DNA from: Hyphococcus sp.
Lineage (GTDB): Bacteria; Pseudomonadota; Alphaproteobacteria; Caulobacterales; Parvularculaceae
Length of the DNA: 45,841 nucleotides
Assembly: GCA_028281665.1 (NCBI GenBank)
Contig: JANQJK010000017.1
Coordinates: 1 to 45,841, forward strand
Reading direction: 5' to 3'
Within the stretch, counting starts at the first letter, position 1. Every line of letters begins with the position of its first letter. Position numbers and translations under genes: made by a program. Of the stretch, positions 36,541 through 45,841 are shown in pieces. The notes under the pieces are model-generated. The model did not search any database, was not told the DNA's origin, and saw only the letters and a list, made by a program, of their open reading frames with translations.

Positions 36541-39189
36541 ATGGAAGCTCTCGTACTTCTCGGCATTGGAGTGGCGCTGGGCGTCGTCTTCGGCTGGGCC
36601 GCGTTCTTCATGGGGCTCAACGCCAATAACCGTCTGGCGCGAATTGAGCGGGAGCTTCATGCGTTAAAACAGGCGCAGCCTCGTCAGGCCGCGCCGATTG
36701 AGCGCGCTCCCGCAAAGCCCCAAGAGGCGTCGCCAGCGCGGCCTCCCGCTTCAGACGACCGAACGGACGACAGCGAAACGGCTAAACCCGAAGTTGACGG
36801 TGAAGAAGACAGCGAAGAACAGGCGCCGCCTCCCCCTTCGCCGTCGCCCGAAACCGCTGCGCCGGCTTCGACGGGCATTGAAAAGCTTTCCGGCGCGCTC
36901 ACCGGCAACTGGCTGATCTGGCTTGGGGGCGCGGCGCTGGTTTTGGGCGGCGCGTTTCTTGTGAAAGCGGCGGTCGACGCCGGGTTTTTCGGCCCGGTCA
37001 TGCGTGTTGCCTCGGCGCTGGTCGCCGGGGCGGCGATGATCGGCGGCGCCCAGTGGATGCGCATGGGCGGCGCGCCGGAGAAATCTCTCGCCCCGCCGGT
37101 TCTCGCCGGCGCCGGGGGCGCCACCATTTACGGCGCCATATACACGGCATACGGATTATACGCGCTGATCCCGCCCCTTGCCGCATTCGCGTTGCTGGCC
37201 GCGGCGTCGGCGGGGCTTGTGGTGCTCGCGGTCGTGCATCGCACCCAGGCCATGGCGGCGCTCGCCATTGTGGGCGCGCATCTGTCGCCGGTCGTCACCG
37301 GCGGCGGCGGGCCGGCGGGCGCGCCGTTCTACCTCTACATCTTTGCGATTTCCGCCGGCGGCCTTGTGGTGGCGCAGTTCATGCGCTGGAAACCGGTGTC
37401 CTGGCTGACGCTCGCCGGCGGTCTTTTCTGGCCGCTGGTTTTTGTCGCGGTCAGCGAAGTCGGTCCGCCCCTGCCGCTGGCGGTTTATCTTCCCGCCTTC
37501 ATGGCGTTGGCGGCCGGCGTTGTGTGGGAGAGCGCCGCCGACCCGATAGATATCGACGCGATCAGGAAAAAGGGCGCGCCGCTTTCGCAGATTGTGTTCG
37601 CCGTCGCCCTGCTTGGCGCCGTTGCTGCGGCATTGCTCCTGACACTGAGCGAAGGGTTGTCCGGCGTTATGGTTGTCATGTGGGCTGCGTTTGCGGTGCT
37701 GACGCTTGCCGGCGCGCGCCTGCGCGAAGGGTTTTCCCTGGCGCCGGCCGTCGTCGCCGCGGGACTTGCCGCCGCCATTGCGTTTAGCGCCGCGCCGCCG
37801 GAATTTCCGGTCCTTCAGACGGGCGCCGTCTTTGCCGGGCTGTTTGCTGTGGGCGGCTATCTGGTGATGCGGTCCTTGCGCGAAAGCGGACCGGCGGCCA
37901 TTGCATCGGCCTTTGGAGCGGCGGTGATCCTGTGCGGTCTTTTCTACTCGGTTGGCGGTTTCGATCAGGCGCCGGTCTGGGGGTTCGCCGCAATCCTCAT
38001 CGCCTTTTTCAACATCTCTGTCCTTGCTGAACTCTATCGCCGCCGCGGCGGCTTTGACGGCGCGCCGGGCGTCGCCGCCGCCTTCGCGCTGGGCGCGGCG
38101 CTGGCGACGGCGCTCGCCGTCGCCATGTCCCTTGACGGGCTCGCCATGAGCTTCGGCTTTGCCATTCAGGCGCCGGTTATCGCATGGCTCTGGCGTCGTT
38201 TTCGCCTGCCCGCATTGCGTTTCGCGGCGAGCATTCTCGCGGCGCTGGGCGCGCTGCGGCTTTTGTTCCTGCCCGAGGTGCTTAACGAAGCCGTTGGCGC
38301 TGCGCCGATCCTTAATCTCCTTCTCCTTGCCTATTTCGTCCCCGCGGCGGGTTTCTGGCTCGCCGCGCGCTGGTTCGAAGGGGGCGGTCTGTCGCGCCGC
38401 GGCGCCGTTGTTCAGGGTATGGAGGCGGCGGCGATTTCTCTGTTCGCCGTTTTCGTCAGCCTTGAAATTCGCCACTTAATGAACGGCGGCGATATCGCTG
38501 CGGACTACGACAGTCTCATGGAGATCAGTTTACAGACGATCTCCTGGGTGTTGATCGGCGCGTTTCTGCGCTGGCGCTTCGGCGCGGATCTGACGCCGAT
38601 CAGGAGCCTTGCGGAAAAAGGCCTGCTGGTCCTTGCGGCGTTGCAGACGGCGGCGGCGCCGCTCACCGTCATGAATCCTTGGTGGGGCGACGGTCCCGTC
38701 ACCATATCCGGCCCCGCAATCGTCAATATGCTCGCATTCTATTATCTTGCGCCGGCCCTCGCATTCGGACTCGCCGCTTATGTAGCCCGCCGGACCGACG
38801 GTCTTCTGCAATCGCGACTCGCCGGACTGTTCGCCGTGCTCCTCGCCTATGTCTGGTGCATATTGTCCGTACGCCATCAGTTTCAGGCGCCGGATCTTTC
38901 CGCGGGGCGGATCGGCGATGCGGAATCCTGGGGCTATTCAATCGTCACCATTCTTTTTGCGACGGCGATGCTGGTCGCGGCGGCGCTCCGGCGCAGCACC
39001 GTCCTGCGCTTTGGCGGGCTCGGCGTGTTGATGCTGGCGGTCGCCAAGGTCTTCGTTTTCGACCTTGCAGAGCTTGAAGGGGTATGGCGGGCTACGTCGT
39101 TCCTGGGGCTCGGCGCCGCCCTCGTCGGGATTGCCGTTCTCTATCAGCGCGTGCTTGCGCCCATGATGGCGGAGCCCGACGGCGAATAA
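36541..39189 (+). CDS. DUF2339 domain large membrane protein
   Basis: An 882-residue inner-membrane protein with one N-terminal span (about residues 3-25), a coiled segment (RLARIERELHALKQ), a long proline/glutamate-rich disordered linker (about 45-115), and then more than twenty hydrophobic spans. The start of the main domain, GALTGNWLIWLGGAALVLGG (about 117-136), is the DUF2339 signature. Function unknown; such proteins occur widely in proteobacteria. The ribosome site GAGGAGG is 10 bases before the ATG. dapB follows 44 bases after the stop and may be co-transcribed. Confidence 0.85.
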   Translation: MEALVLLGIGVALGVVFGWAAFFMGLNANNRLARIERELHALKQAQPRQAAPIERAPAKPQEASPARPPASDDRTDDSETAKPEVDGEEDSEEQAPPPPSPSPETAAPASTGIEKLSGALTGNWLIWLGGAALVLGGAFLVKAAVDAGFFGPVMRVASALVAGAAMIGGAQWMRMGGAPEKSLAPPVLAGAGGATIYGAIYTAYGLYALIPPLAAFALLAAASAGLVVLAVVHRTQAMAALAIVGAHLSPVVTGGGGPAGAPFYLYIFAISAGGLVVAQFMRWKPVSWLTLAGGLFWPLVFVAVSEVGPPLPLAVYLPAFMALAAGVVWESAADPIDIDAIRKKGAPLSQIVFAVALLGAVAAALLLTLSEGLSGVMVVMWAAFAVLTLAGARLREGFSLAPAVVAAGLAAAIAFSAAPPEFPVLQTGAVFAGLFAVGGYLVMRSLRESGPAAIASAFGAAVILCGLFYSVGGFDQAPVWGFAAILIAFFNISVLAELYRRRGGFDGAPGVAAAFALGAALATALAVAMSLDGLAMSFGFAIQAPVIAWLWRRFRLPALRFAASILAALGALRLLFLPEVLNEAVGAAPILNLLLLAYFVPAAGFWLAARWFEGGGLSRRGAVVQGMEAAAISLFAVFVSLEIRHLMNGGDIAADYDSLMEISLQTISWVLIGAFLRWRFGADLTPIRSLAEKGLLVLAALQTAAAPLTVMNPWWGDGPVTISGPAIVNMLAFYYLAPALAFGLAAYVARRTDGLLQSRLAGLFAVLLAYVWCILSVRHQFQAPDLSAGRIGDAESWGYSIVTILFATAMLVAAALRRSTVLRFGGLGVLMLAVAKVFVFDLAELEGVWRATSFLGLGAALVGIAVLYQRVLAPMMAEPDGE

Positions 39190-39233
39190 GTCGCGCTTGC
39201 GGGCGCGGCGCAAACGCTGTTGGATGCCGCGTC

Positions 39234-40040
39234 ATGACGAAATCTTCCATATTGGTGGCCGGCGCCGGCGGGCGTATGGGCAAAGCGGTTGTCGCGGAAG
39301 TCCTGCGCACGCCAGGCGCAGCACTCGCCGGCGGATTTGAACGACCGGACGGGCCGGATATCGGAAAGGATATCGGCGTTCTCGCAGGGCTCGATGCGAT
39401 CGGCCTCAAGGTGGAGGACGCCGCCGGTAAAGGCCTGAAGCGCGCCGGCGCGCTCATCGATTTTACGAGCCCGGCGGCCAGCGTTGAGAACGCCCGGGCC
39501 GCCGCTGAGGCCGGGGTCGCCCACGTCATTGGAACCACCGGGTTTACGGATTCCGACGTTGCCGCCATCGCGGAGGCGGCGTCGAAAACGGCCATCGTCA
39601 AGTCGGGCAATATGAGCCTCGGCGTCAACCTCCTCTCGGCGCTCGTGGAGGACGCGGCGCGCCGGCTTGATGATAATTTCGATATCGAAATCTTCGAGGC
39701 GCACCATCGCGCAAAGACGGACGCGCCGTCCGGCACGGCGCTGATGCTGGGCGAAGCGGCGGCGCGCGGGCGCGGCGTTAATCTCGGTGAAAAAGCGGCC
39801 GGTATGGCCGGCTCTCGCGCCGGCGAGCGCAAGGCTGGCGACATCGGTTTTTCGGTTTTTCGCGGCGGCGGCGTTGTCGGGGAGCACACGGTCTCCTTCG
39901 CTGCGACGGAGGAAGTGATCAGCCTCTCCCACAAGGCGATCGACCGCGCGCTGTTCGCCCGAGGCGCGGTCGCGGCGGCGCGCTGGGCGGCGGGCCGGGC
40001 GCCCGGCCTTTACTCCATGCGCGATGTGCTGGGCTTTTAA
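39234..40040 (+). CDS. dapB: 4-hydroxy-tetrahydrodipicolinate reductase
   Basis: A 268-residue reductase in lysine and diaminopimelate (cell-wall) synthesis, using NAD(P)H. The nucleotide-binding loop is VAGAGGRMGKAVV (about residues 7-19). GTTGFTDSD and KSGNMSLGVNLL are typical, and the catalytic motif FEAHHRAKTDAPSGTAL (about 155-171) carries the active-site His and Lys. The length matches the family. I set the start at the ATG at 39234; a frame to 39084 runs into the DUF2339 coding region and is rejected. A weak ribosome site precedes it. Confidence 0.96.
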   Translation: MTKSSILVAGAGGRMGKAVVAEVLRTPGAALAGGFERPDGPDIGKDIGVLAGLDAIGLKVEDAAGKGLKRAGALIDFTSPAASVENARAAAEAGVAHVIGTTGFTDSDVAAIAEAASKTAIVKSGNMSLGVNLLSALVEDAARRLDDNFDIEIFEAHHRAKTDAPSGTALMLGEAAARGRGVNLGEKAAGMAGSRAGERKAGDIGFSVFRGGGVVGEHTVSFAATEEVISLSHKAIDRALFARGAVAAARWAAGRAPGLYSMRDVLGF

Positions 40041-40144
40041 ACGGCGCCCTTCTTTAACCAAAACCCTCTGCAAATCGAACAATCGCCGAGAGCGAACCGA
40101 AACCAAGAGCGGACATACTGCATGTTCGTTTTACCGAGGTTTGC

Positions 40145-40687
40145 ATGCGGTCCGAGATCATCCTTGCCGGCGCGATTGTCGCTGCTGCTATCGTTGGTGT
40201 TCGCTTCATTGAAATGAAAGAGCCTGCGCCGGTTGCGGCGGACCAGCTCCAGGCGGCCACGCCGTCGCCGGCGCGGAGTGTTGCGTCCTCGGCATACAGC
40301 GCACAAAACGGCTGGCGCGCCGAGGTGAAGATCACGGCGGCCCGCGACAGCCAGTTTTATGTTGAAGCGGACGTCAACCGGCGACCTGCGCAATTCCTCG
40401 TCGATACCGGCGCTTCTTATGTGGCGTTGCGCGACTCCGATGCGCGCGGCGCAGGCATCTATACCGCGTGGTCGGATTATAACTATCCCGTGCGAACAGC
40501 GAACGGCGAAACGAAAGCGGCGTTCGTCACGCTGAGCGAAATGGAAATCGGCGAGATCACCGTGCGCGATGTGAAGGCGTTTATTCTTCCCGACGACCAG
40601 CTCTCGGTGAACCTTCTCGGAATGAGCTTCCTGTCGCGTCTTGAAAGCGTCGAGGCGCGATCGGGCGAGTTGGTGCTGCGGGGCTAG
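40145..40687 (+). CDS. TIGR02281-type retropepsin-like aspartic protease
   Basis: A 180-residue protein with an N-terminal membrane anchor or signal (about residues 5-21, ILAGAIVAAAIVGVRF) and a single retropepsin-like domain. The active-site triad is FLVDTGASYVALRD (about residues 88-101), and the later LLGMSFLSRLESVE is the second family block. This fits the clan AA TIGR02281 group, probably acting in the periplasm as a dimer. Substrate unknown. GAGG lies near 40135 before the ATG at 40145. It overlaps the UbiH-type gene tail-to-tail by 4 bases. Confidence 0.88.
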   Translation: MRSEIILAGAIVAAAIVGVRFIEMKEPAPVAADQLQAATPSPARSVASSAYSAQNGWRAEVKITAARDSQFYVEADVNRRPAQFLVDTGASYVALRDSDARGAGIYTAWSDYNYPVRTANGETKAAFVTLSEMEIGEITVRDVKAFILPDDQLSVNLLGMSFLSRLESVEARSGELVLRG

Positions 40688-41931
40688 CCCTCGCGCGCCA
40701 TCAGGCTCGGCAAACTGCCCAGATCAGCGCCGGCATGGCGCATGAACATCTTGCGCAGCGGCGCGATTTTGCCGACGGCGCCCATGCCAAGGTCACGGGC
40801 AAACCGCAGCGGCGGAAAATCATTCGAGAACAGACGATTTAACAGATCCGTCCCGAGAGCGAGCGTCGCTGAGTCAAACCGCCGCCAGCGCTGATAGTTC
40901 TGCAACACCGTCATGGCGCCGATATCGAGGCCGACGCCGCGCGCTTCGACGAGTACGTCAACCAGTGCGGCGATGTCTTTGACGCCGAGATTATAGCCCT
41001 GCCCGGCAATGGGGTGGATGGCGTGGGCGGCGTCGCCAATGAGGGCGAGCCGCGGCGCGATGTAGGATTGCGCCAGCGTAAAGGCGAGCGGATAGGACCA
41101 GCGCGGGCCCGCGAGCGATACGGCGCCGAGATAGGGCCCGAACCGGTTTTCAATCTCTGTACGGAAGGCTTCGTCATCAAGCGCCAGATAGGCGGGCGCC
41201 GCGTCTTCGCGCTCCGTCCAGACCAGCGAAGACCGGTTCTCCGTCATGGGCAGAATTGCAAACGGGCCCGAGGGCAGGAAGAACTCCTGGGCGACGCCCT
41301 CATGGGGGCGTTCATGGGCGACGGTGATGACAATGCCGGTCTGCCTGTAGCGCCACTCATTGGTCTTGATGGCGGCCTCGCCGCGCAGCGATGAAAATCT
41401 TCCATCGGCGGCAATAACGAGCGCGCCTTTAAGCGTCCGGCCGTCGGCAAGGGTAATTTCCGCCGCGCCGTCGTTAAAGACTGCGCTGCTGCGTTTCGCC
41501 GGCGCAAATACGGAAATGTTTTCATCCTGCTCGATGGCGTCGAGAATCGATTCCCGCAGAAACCGGTTTTCAACAATCCAGCCGAGGGGCGTATTGTCTT
41601 CGAGTTCCGCGCTGTCGAAGTGCAGTGCGAAGGATGAGACGGTCCCTTTATCGAAACGGTTTTTCGCCCGTCCGTCCGTAACCAGAATATCGCGGATCGG
41701 CTCGGCCTCGTCGGCGACGGCGTCCCACAGGCCAAGCCGCCGGAAAACGCGGGCCGAGGCGTAGGAAACCGCCGTGGTGCGTCCGTCAAAGGCGGCCTTG
41801 CGCATTTTCGCCGGGTCCGCGGCGTCGACGACGGCGCAGCGGAAACCGGCGCGGGCAAGCGCCGCCGCGGCGAGGCCGCCAGCGAGCCCGCCGCCCACGA
41901 TGACTATGTCGAAGTTGTCGCCGTTTTTCAT
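40684..41931 (-). CDS. UbiH/UbiF/VisC family FAD-dependent hydroxylase (ubiquinone synthesis)
   Basis: A 415-residue flavoprotein monooxygenase. The N-terminal FAD motif is IVIVGGGLAGGLAAAALARA (about residues 9-28), the second FAD site is PRLALIGDAAHAIHPIAGQG (about 292-311, GDAAH signature), and GYNLGVKDIAALVDVL follows. Members hydroxylate the ubiquinone ring at C1, C5 or C6; which position this one acts on cannot be set by motif. Alphaproteobacteria often use broad enzymes such as UbiL or UbiM. It is divergent from the Amt gene, with an 84-base gap. Confidence 0.9.
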   Translation of the reverse strand: MKNGDNFDIVIVGGGLAGGLAAAALARAGFRCAVVDAADPAKMRKAAFDGRTTAVSYASARVFRRLGLWDAVADEAEPIRDILVTDGRAKNRFDKGTVSSFALHFDSAELEDNTPLGWIVENRFLRESILDAIEQDENISVFAPAKRSSAVFNDGAAEITLADGRTLKGALVIAADGRFSSLRGEAAIKTNEWRYRQTGIVITVAHERPHEGVAQEFFLPSGPFAILPMTENRSSLVWTEREDAAPAYLALDDEAFRTEIENRFGPYLGAVSLAGPRWSYPLAFTLAQSYIAPRLALIGDAAHAIHPIAGQGYNLGVKDIAALVDVLVEARGVGLDIGAMTVLQNYQRWRRFDSATLALGTDLLNRLFSNDFPPLRFARDLGMGAVGKIAPLRKMFMRHAGADLGSLPSLMAREG

Positions 41932-42015
41932 AATCTACAAAGTTTCGCCTGTTTAAGGTCGGCCCGTCCACTGAAACACTTGCCGCTGCGGCGAAAAGCG
42001 CGGCATTAGGAAGAC

Positions 42016-43305
42016 ATGCGACAGATGATGCGCCGTCCCGCCTTATTGTTGATCCTGGGCCTTGCTGGCCTGGCCGGCCCGGCCGCGGCGCAGGAGATCC
42101 CGCCGCCGGACGATGCAACCCGCTTCCTGCTGGATACGGGGCTCGCCGTTTTCGCAGGGCTTTGCGCCATCCTCTTTATCGTCGCCTACGGGCTTCGCGA
42201 TATCGGCCTTGCCCGGGTCCAGAATGCGCCTGCGGCCTGCCTGCGCATGCTTGCCTCCTTTGCGGTGACGGTCTTTGCGTTCTGGCTGTCCGGTTACATG
42301 CTCGCTTTTACCGTCGAGGATGCGGGGTTTCTCGGCGAATTCAGTCGGTGGGCCGTTGTCGACAACGATCCTTTGACCAGCGGTCGCGCCTCCGGCGCAG
42401 TCTGGTTTTTTCAGGCGGGTCTTGCGGCCATGGCGGCGGCGATTGTCGCCGCATCGGTGTCCGAGCGCGTCCGGCTATGGGCGTTTTTGATCTTCGTCGG
42501 CTTTCTCGGCGGCATGATCTATCCCATCGCGATCTCCTGGGTCTGGGGCGGCGGCTATCTTGTGGCGGACTGGGGCTATCATGACGGCGGCGGCGCCACG
42601 GTTCATATCGTCGCCGGCGCCGCGGCGCTTGCGGCGGCCTTTGTGGTCGGGCCGCGCCCCGGCCGGTTCAACGCGAAATCGCCCTGGATTGCGGCGACGA
42701 CCATGCTGCCCCTCAGCGTCTTCGCCGCCGGTCTTGCCTGGATTTCGCTCATTGGCGTGTTCGCCGGCATCGGGGAGAGCTTTTCCTCGGTCGAGGACGC
42801 CATCCGACTGGGCGCGACGATTGCAAACATCGCCGTAGCGACCGCCGCGGCGGTGTTGACGGCTCTCATGATCACGCAGTTTGTTTATGACCGCCCCGGG
42901 CTCGTCACCACCATGTGCGCCGTCGTCGCCGGTCCGGTGACGGTGGCCGGCGATCCGGTGAACCCCGATCTCTGGCAGGCGGCCATGACCGGCGCGGTGG
43001 GCGGTGTCATCGTCTCCGTAACGCCGCCATTCTTTGCCCGCTTCCGCATAGACGACGCCGGCTTTGTGGCGCCGACGCATTTGTTGTGCGGCCTCTGGGG
43101 CGCGATGATCGCGGCATGGGTCAATCCGGATGCGCGCTTCGCCGGGCAGGCGGTCGGCGCATTTTCCATCGCCGTATTTTCCTTCGGCGTCAGCCTGATG
43201 ATCTGGACGGCGCTGAAATATTCCCCCTTCGGCGCCCGCCAGCGCGCTCCGCAACCGCCGAGGGAGGCGCAGAGCGACGGCGGCGCCGGACGGCCCGCCG
43301 CGTAA
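42016..43305 (+). CDS. Amt-type ammonium transporter
   Basis: A 429-residue protein with a signal peptide (MMRRPALLLILGLAGLAGPA, cleaved after AQA) and about eleven membrane spans, fitting the Amt/Mep/Rh channel family. The pore twin histidines are both present, in GGGATVHIVAG (about residue 198) and in FVAPTHLLCGLWGAM (about 355). The region before the first histidine, GYHDGGGATVH, differs from the usual DFAGGTVVH: the aspartate is one position displaced. The C-terminal tail is short and proline-rich. No glnK gene lies next to it. It could be a divergent Amt or a relative with altered selectivity. Confidence 0.85.
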   Translation: MRQMMRRPALLLILGLAGLAGPAAAQEIPPPDDATRFLLDTGLAVFAGLCAILFIVAYGLRDIGLARVQNAPAACLRMLASFAVTVFAFWLSGYMLAFTVEDAGFLGEFSRWAVVDNDPLTSGRASGAVWFFQAGLAAMAAAIVAASVSERVRLWAFLIFVGFLGGMIYPIAISWVWGGGYLVADWGYHDGGGATVHIVAGAAALAAAFVVGPRPGRFNAKSPWIAATTMLPLSVFAAGLAWISLIGVFAGIGESFSSVEDAIRLGATIANIAVATAAAVLTALMITQFVYDRPGLVTTMCAVVAGPVTVAGDPVNPDLWQAAMTGAVGGVIVSVTPPFFARFRIDDAGFVAPTHLLCGLWGAMIAAWVNPDARFAGQAVGAFSIAVFSFGVSLMIWTALKYSPFGARQRAPQPPREAQSDGGAGRPAA

Positions 43306-43310
43306 GCACT

Positions 43311-43369
43311 GGTTAATATCCGTTAACCCATTTGCCCGTTGAGCGTGCGAAGGTCTCGTTTCGTTAACC
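43311..43369. promoter_or_regulatory. GGTTAA/TTAACC repeats upstream of ftsK
   Basis: GGTTAA (43311-43316) and TTAACC (43323-43328) form an inverted repeat around six bases, and a third TTAACC is at 43364-43369. These resemble CtrA half sites (TTAACC), though the spacing is 6, not 7. GGTTAACC occurs again just after ftsK at 45821-45828. Likely cell-cycle control of ftsK. Confidence 0.45.
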
Positions 43370-43395
43370 TGTTTCAGCAACCCCGTGTCCGCGCC

Positions 43396-45810
43396 ATGTC
43401 ACGTAATTCTCGCCGCATTGCCCGTCATGCGCCGAACGCAGGCCAGTCTGCGTCCGGCGTCGGCGCCGCCTTTCGACGGGGCGTCCGCAGTATCGTCATG
43501 CGCGGGGGCGGTCTCGCCATGGTCCTGCTGGCGGCGTGGGCGTCCGTCGCCATACTGACGTTTTCGATCAGCGATCCAAGTCTCAATAACGCAACGCCTG
43601 CGCCGGTCCAGAATGCGGCCGGTCCCGCGGGCGCCGTCGTCGCTGACTTGCTGCTGCAATCTTTCGGCGCTGCGAGCATTCTCCTGATGGCGCCCATGGC
43701 GATCTGGGGCGCGCTTGCGCTCGTCAACAGCGCGCCGGAAGAAACGCCGCGGGATTTCTGGCTGCGGCTGGCGTTGTTGCCGGTCACGCTGATCGCGGCG
43801 ACGGGCGCCGCCGCCGCTGCGCCAACGCCCGCCATGTGGCCATACATGGTCGGCGCCGGCGGGGCGCTCGGCGATGGCGCGCTGCGCTCCCTGTCCGGCG
43901 TTCTGGCGGCGTTCAGCGCGCCGGGCGCGACTTTCGTCGCCACCGTCCTCTTTATCGCTGTCGCTGCGCCCGGTTATCTCGCCCTGTGCGGCCTGACCCG
44001 CGGGCGCGCCATGCGCGCCTGGTGGGCGGCGGAGGATTGCTATAACGCCGTTTACAATGCGGTGATGACGGTCCGCGAATGGGTCGCCGCGCGCCTTGAT
44101 CGTGAAGATGCAGGAGAGGACGCGGAATTCGACGAGGTTCGGGACGATATCGCCGACGGCGCCGATATCGATCCGGAGGACGAAAAACCACTCACAGCGC
44201 CTGCGCGAAAACGGCAGATCATCCGTAAGGAAACGAAGCGTAAGGAAAGCCGCCGCGAGCGACGCGAGGCGCAGCCGGTGCTGCCCGTCTTCTCCGCCGG
44301 CGATTACGAATTGCCGCCGTTGAACCTGCTCGCGAAAGCCAACACGTCCCGGCGCGCGGTCATATCCGACGAAGCGTTGGAGCAGAACGCGCGGATGCTC
44401 GAAAATGTGCTCTCTGATTTCAACGTGCGCGGGGAAATCATCAATGTGCGTCCGGGCCCTGTCGTTACGCTTTACGAACTGGAGCCGGCGGCGGGGGTGA
44501 AATCCTCCCGCGTCATCGGTCTCGCCGACGATATTGCGCGCTCCATGAGCGCCGTCGCCTGCCGCGTGGCGGTTGTTCCGGGGCGTAACGTCATCGGCAT
44601 CGAGCTGCCGAACCAGGACCGGGAAATGGTGTTCCTGCGCGAACTTCTGGGCGCGGGCGAATACGAAAACTCCGGCGGCGATCTGACCATTGCGCTCGGC
44701 AAGGGCATTGGCGGCGAACCGGTTTTCGCCGATCTTGCGCGCATGCCGCATCTCCTGATCGCCGGCACCACGGGATCGGGCAAGTCGGTTGGCATCAACA
44801 CCATGATCCTGTCCCTGCTCTATCGGCTGGCGCCGGATGAGTGCAAGCTGATTCTCATCGACCCGAAAATGCTTGAGCTTTCCGTCTATGAAGGCATCCC
44901 GCACCTGCTCGCACCGGTTGTGACCGATCCGCGCAAGGCTGTCGTTGCGCTGAAATGGACCGTGCGGGAGATGGAAGAACGATATCGCAAGATGTCGAAA
45001 GTCGGCGTGCGGAATATTGAAGGGTTCAATCAGCGGGTCATCGAGGCCGACGAAAATGGCGAAACCCTGAGCCGCACCGTGCATACGGGTTATGACGAGG
45101 AAACCGGCGAGCCGGTCTATGAAACCGAAGAGCTTGACTATGAGGAAATGCCGTTCATTGTCGTTGTGATCGACGAGGTCGCGGACCTCATGATGGTCGC
45201 CGGCAAGGACATTGAAGGGATGGTCCAGCGCCTGGCGCAGATGGCGCGGGCCGCGGGGATCCACCTCATCATGGCGACGCAGCGCCCCTCCGTCGATGTC
45301 ATTACCGGCACGATCAAGGCGAACTTCCCGACGCGGATCTCGTTTCAGGTGACATCGAAAATCGACAGCCGCACCATCCTTGGCGAGCAGGGCGCCGAAC
45401 AGCTTCTCGGTCAGGGCGACATGCTGCATATGGCCGGCGGCGGGCGCCTGCGCCGCGTCCATGGCGCCTTTGTCTCCGACGATGAAGTGGAGAAAATCGT
45501 CAAATTCCTCAAGAAGCAGGGCGCGCCGGAATACGTGCAGGACGTGACGGAGATGCGCGAAGAGGACGGCGAGGCCGCTGGCGGGTTTGAAGTTGGCGGC
45601 AACACATCCTCTGGCGACGCGCTCTATGACCGGGCCGTGGCGATCGTTCTGCGCGATCGCAAGGCGTCGACCTCCTATGTCCAGCGCCGATTGCAGATCG
45701 GTTATAACCGGGCTGCAACACTGATCGAACGCATGGAAGAACAGGGCGTCATCTCGCCGGCGAACCATGCGGGCAAGCGTGAAATCCTGGTCGGCGAAGA
45801 CGCTGCTTAA
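43396..45810 (+). CDS. ftsK: DNA translocase FtsK
   Basis: An 804-residue FtsK/SpoIIIE translocase that moves chromosome ends through the closing septum. Four N-terminal membrane spans (within about residues 30-215) are followed by a charged linker ([20 protein letters not shown]). The motor has the alpha region [20 protein letters not shown], Walker [17 protein letters not shown], Walker [18 protein letters not shown], and [20 protein letters not shown]. The C-terminal gamma winged helix ([20 protein letters not shown]) reads KOPS-like DNA. I set the start at the ATG at 43396; a TTG at 43339 gives 19 more residues. The protein is complete within the window, and its linker is short compared with E. 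coli. Confidence 0.95.
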   Translation: MSRNSRRIARHAPNAGQSASGVGAAFRRGVRSIVMRGGGLAMVLLAAWASVAILTFSISDPSLNNATPAPVQNAAGPAGAVVADLLLQSFGAASILLMAPMAIWGALALVNSAPEETPRDFWLRLALLPVTLIAATGAAAAAPTPAMWPYMVGAGGALGDGALRSLSGVLAAFSAPGATFVATVLFIAVAAPGYLALCGLTRGRAMRAWWAAEDCYNAVYNAVMTVREWVAARLDREDAGEDAEFDEVRDDIADGADIDPEDEKPLTAPARKRQIIRKETKRKESRRERREAQPVLPVFSAGDYELPPLNLLAKANTSRRAVISDEALEQNARMLENVLSDFNVRGEIINVRPGPVVTLYELEPAAGVKSSRVIGLADDIARSMSAVACRVAVVPGRNVIGIELPNQDREMVFLRELLGAGEYENSGGDLTIALGKGIGGEPVFADLARMPHLLIAGTTGSGKSVGINTMILSLLYRLAPDECKLILIDPKMLELSVYEGIPHLLAPVVTDPRKAVVALKWTVREMEERYRKMSKVGVRNIEGFNQRVIEADENGETLSRTVHTGYDEETGEPVYETEELDYEEMPFIVVVIDEVADLMMVAGKDIEGMVQRLAQMARAAGIHLIMATQRPSVDVITGTIKANFPTRISFQVTSKIDSRTILGEQGAEQLLGQGDMLHMAGGGRLRRVHGAFVSDDEVEKIVKFLKKQGAPEYVQDVTEMREEDGEAAGGFEVGGNTSSGDALYDRAVAIVLRDRKASTSYVQRRLQIGYNRAATLIERMEEQGVISPANHAGKREILVGEDAA

Positions 45811-45841
45811 TATGCATAAAGGTTAACCGTCGTCCCGGTTA

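Noticed and set aside
43399-45768. A long open frame on the minus strand opposite ftsK.
   Set aside because: It is the GC-rich shadow of the ftsK frame; the translated sequence is Arg/His-rich with no recognisable domain, while ftsK is clear.

Overview
The window is a GC-rich (roughly 60-65 %) alphaproteobacterial chromosome segment packed with housekeeping genes. Several features point to the class: the hemE-hemJ-rho block facing away from a ppsR-maf-aroE-coaE block, a perfect CtrA-type TTAA-N7-TTAA box between them, a dnaK-dnaJ pair, a UbiH-type hydroxylase and a DUF6489 protein. The order resembles the chromosome origin of Caulobacter crescentus, so I read 11490-11879 as the probable replication origin. 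The exact genus cannot be told from sequence alone; a Caulobacterales/Parvularculales-like lineage is a guess.

Layout. 1-8.3 kb: a DUF6489 protein cut by the left edge, a quinone oxidoreductase, a glycerophosphodiesterase, a membrane-anchored LuxR-type protein, a VOC-fold protein, a DUF4199 membrane protein, a small exported protein, a MATE exporter and a secreted metzincin protease with a fibronectin III domain. 8.5-14.8 kb: the putative origin, with rho, hemJ and hemE leaving to the left and ppsR, a fused maf-aroE gene and coaE leaving to the right. 14.8-22.5 kb: alpha/beta hydrolase, PfkB-type sugar/adenosine kinase, small lipoprotein, AmpG-like permease, hybrid histidine kinase and ComM/YifB ATPase. 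22.7-28.4 kb: a SLOG-like protein with four membrane spans, followed by a TIR-like/membrane/FGE-fold protein and a polytopic membrane protein. This is the most unusual part of the window.

28.5-33 kb: a CGNR zinc-finger regulator divergent from a 29-residue membrane peptide with shared operator repeats, then dnaK and dnaJ. 32.9-34 kb: a short AT-rich patch full of nested inverted repeats, followed by a 5'-truncated nucleotidyltransferase-fold gene; this looks acquired. 34-45.8 kb: LysE exporter, GNAT, DUF3088, exported methyltransferase, large DUF2339 membrane protein, dapB, retropepsin-like protease, UbiH-type hydroxylase, Amt-type ammonium transporter and ftsK.

No rRNA, tRNA, CRISPR array, insertion sequence or integrase was recognised. 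The best candidates for something new are (i) the SLOG-4TM / TIR-TM-FGE pair, (ii) the Maf-AroE fusion beside the origin, (iii) the CGNR/micro-peptide divergon and (iv) the AT-rich repeat patch after dnaJ. All calls come from reading the sequence and from family knowledge; no database search was run.
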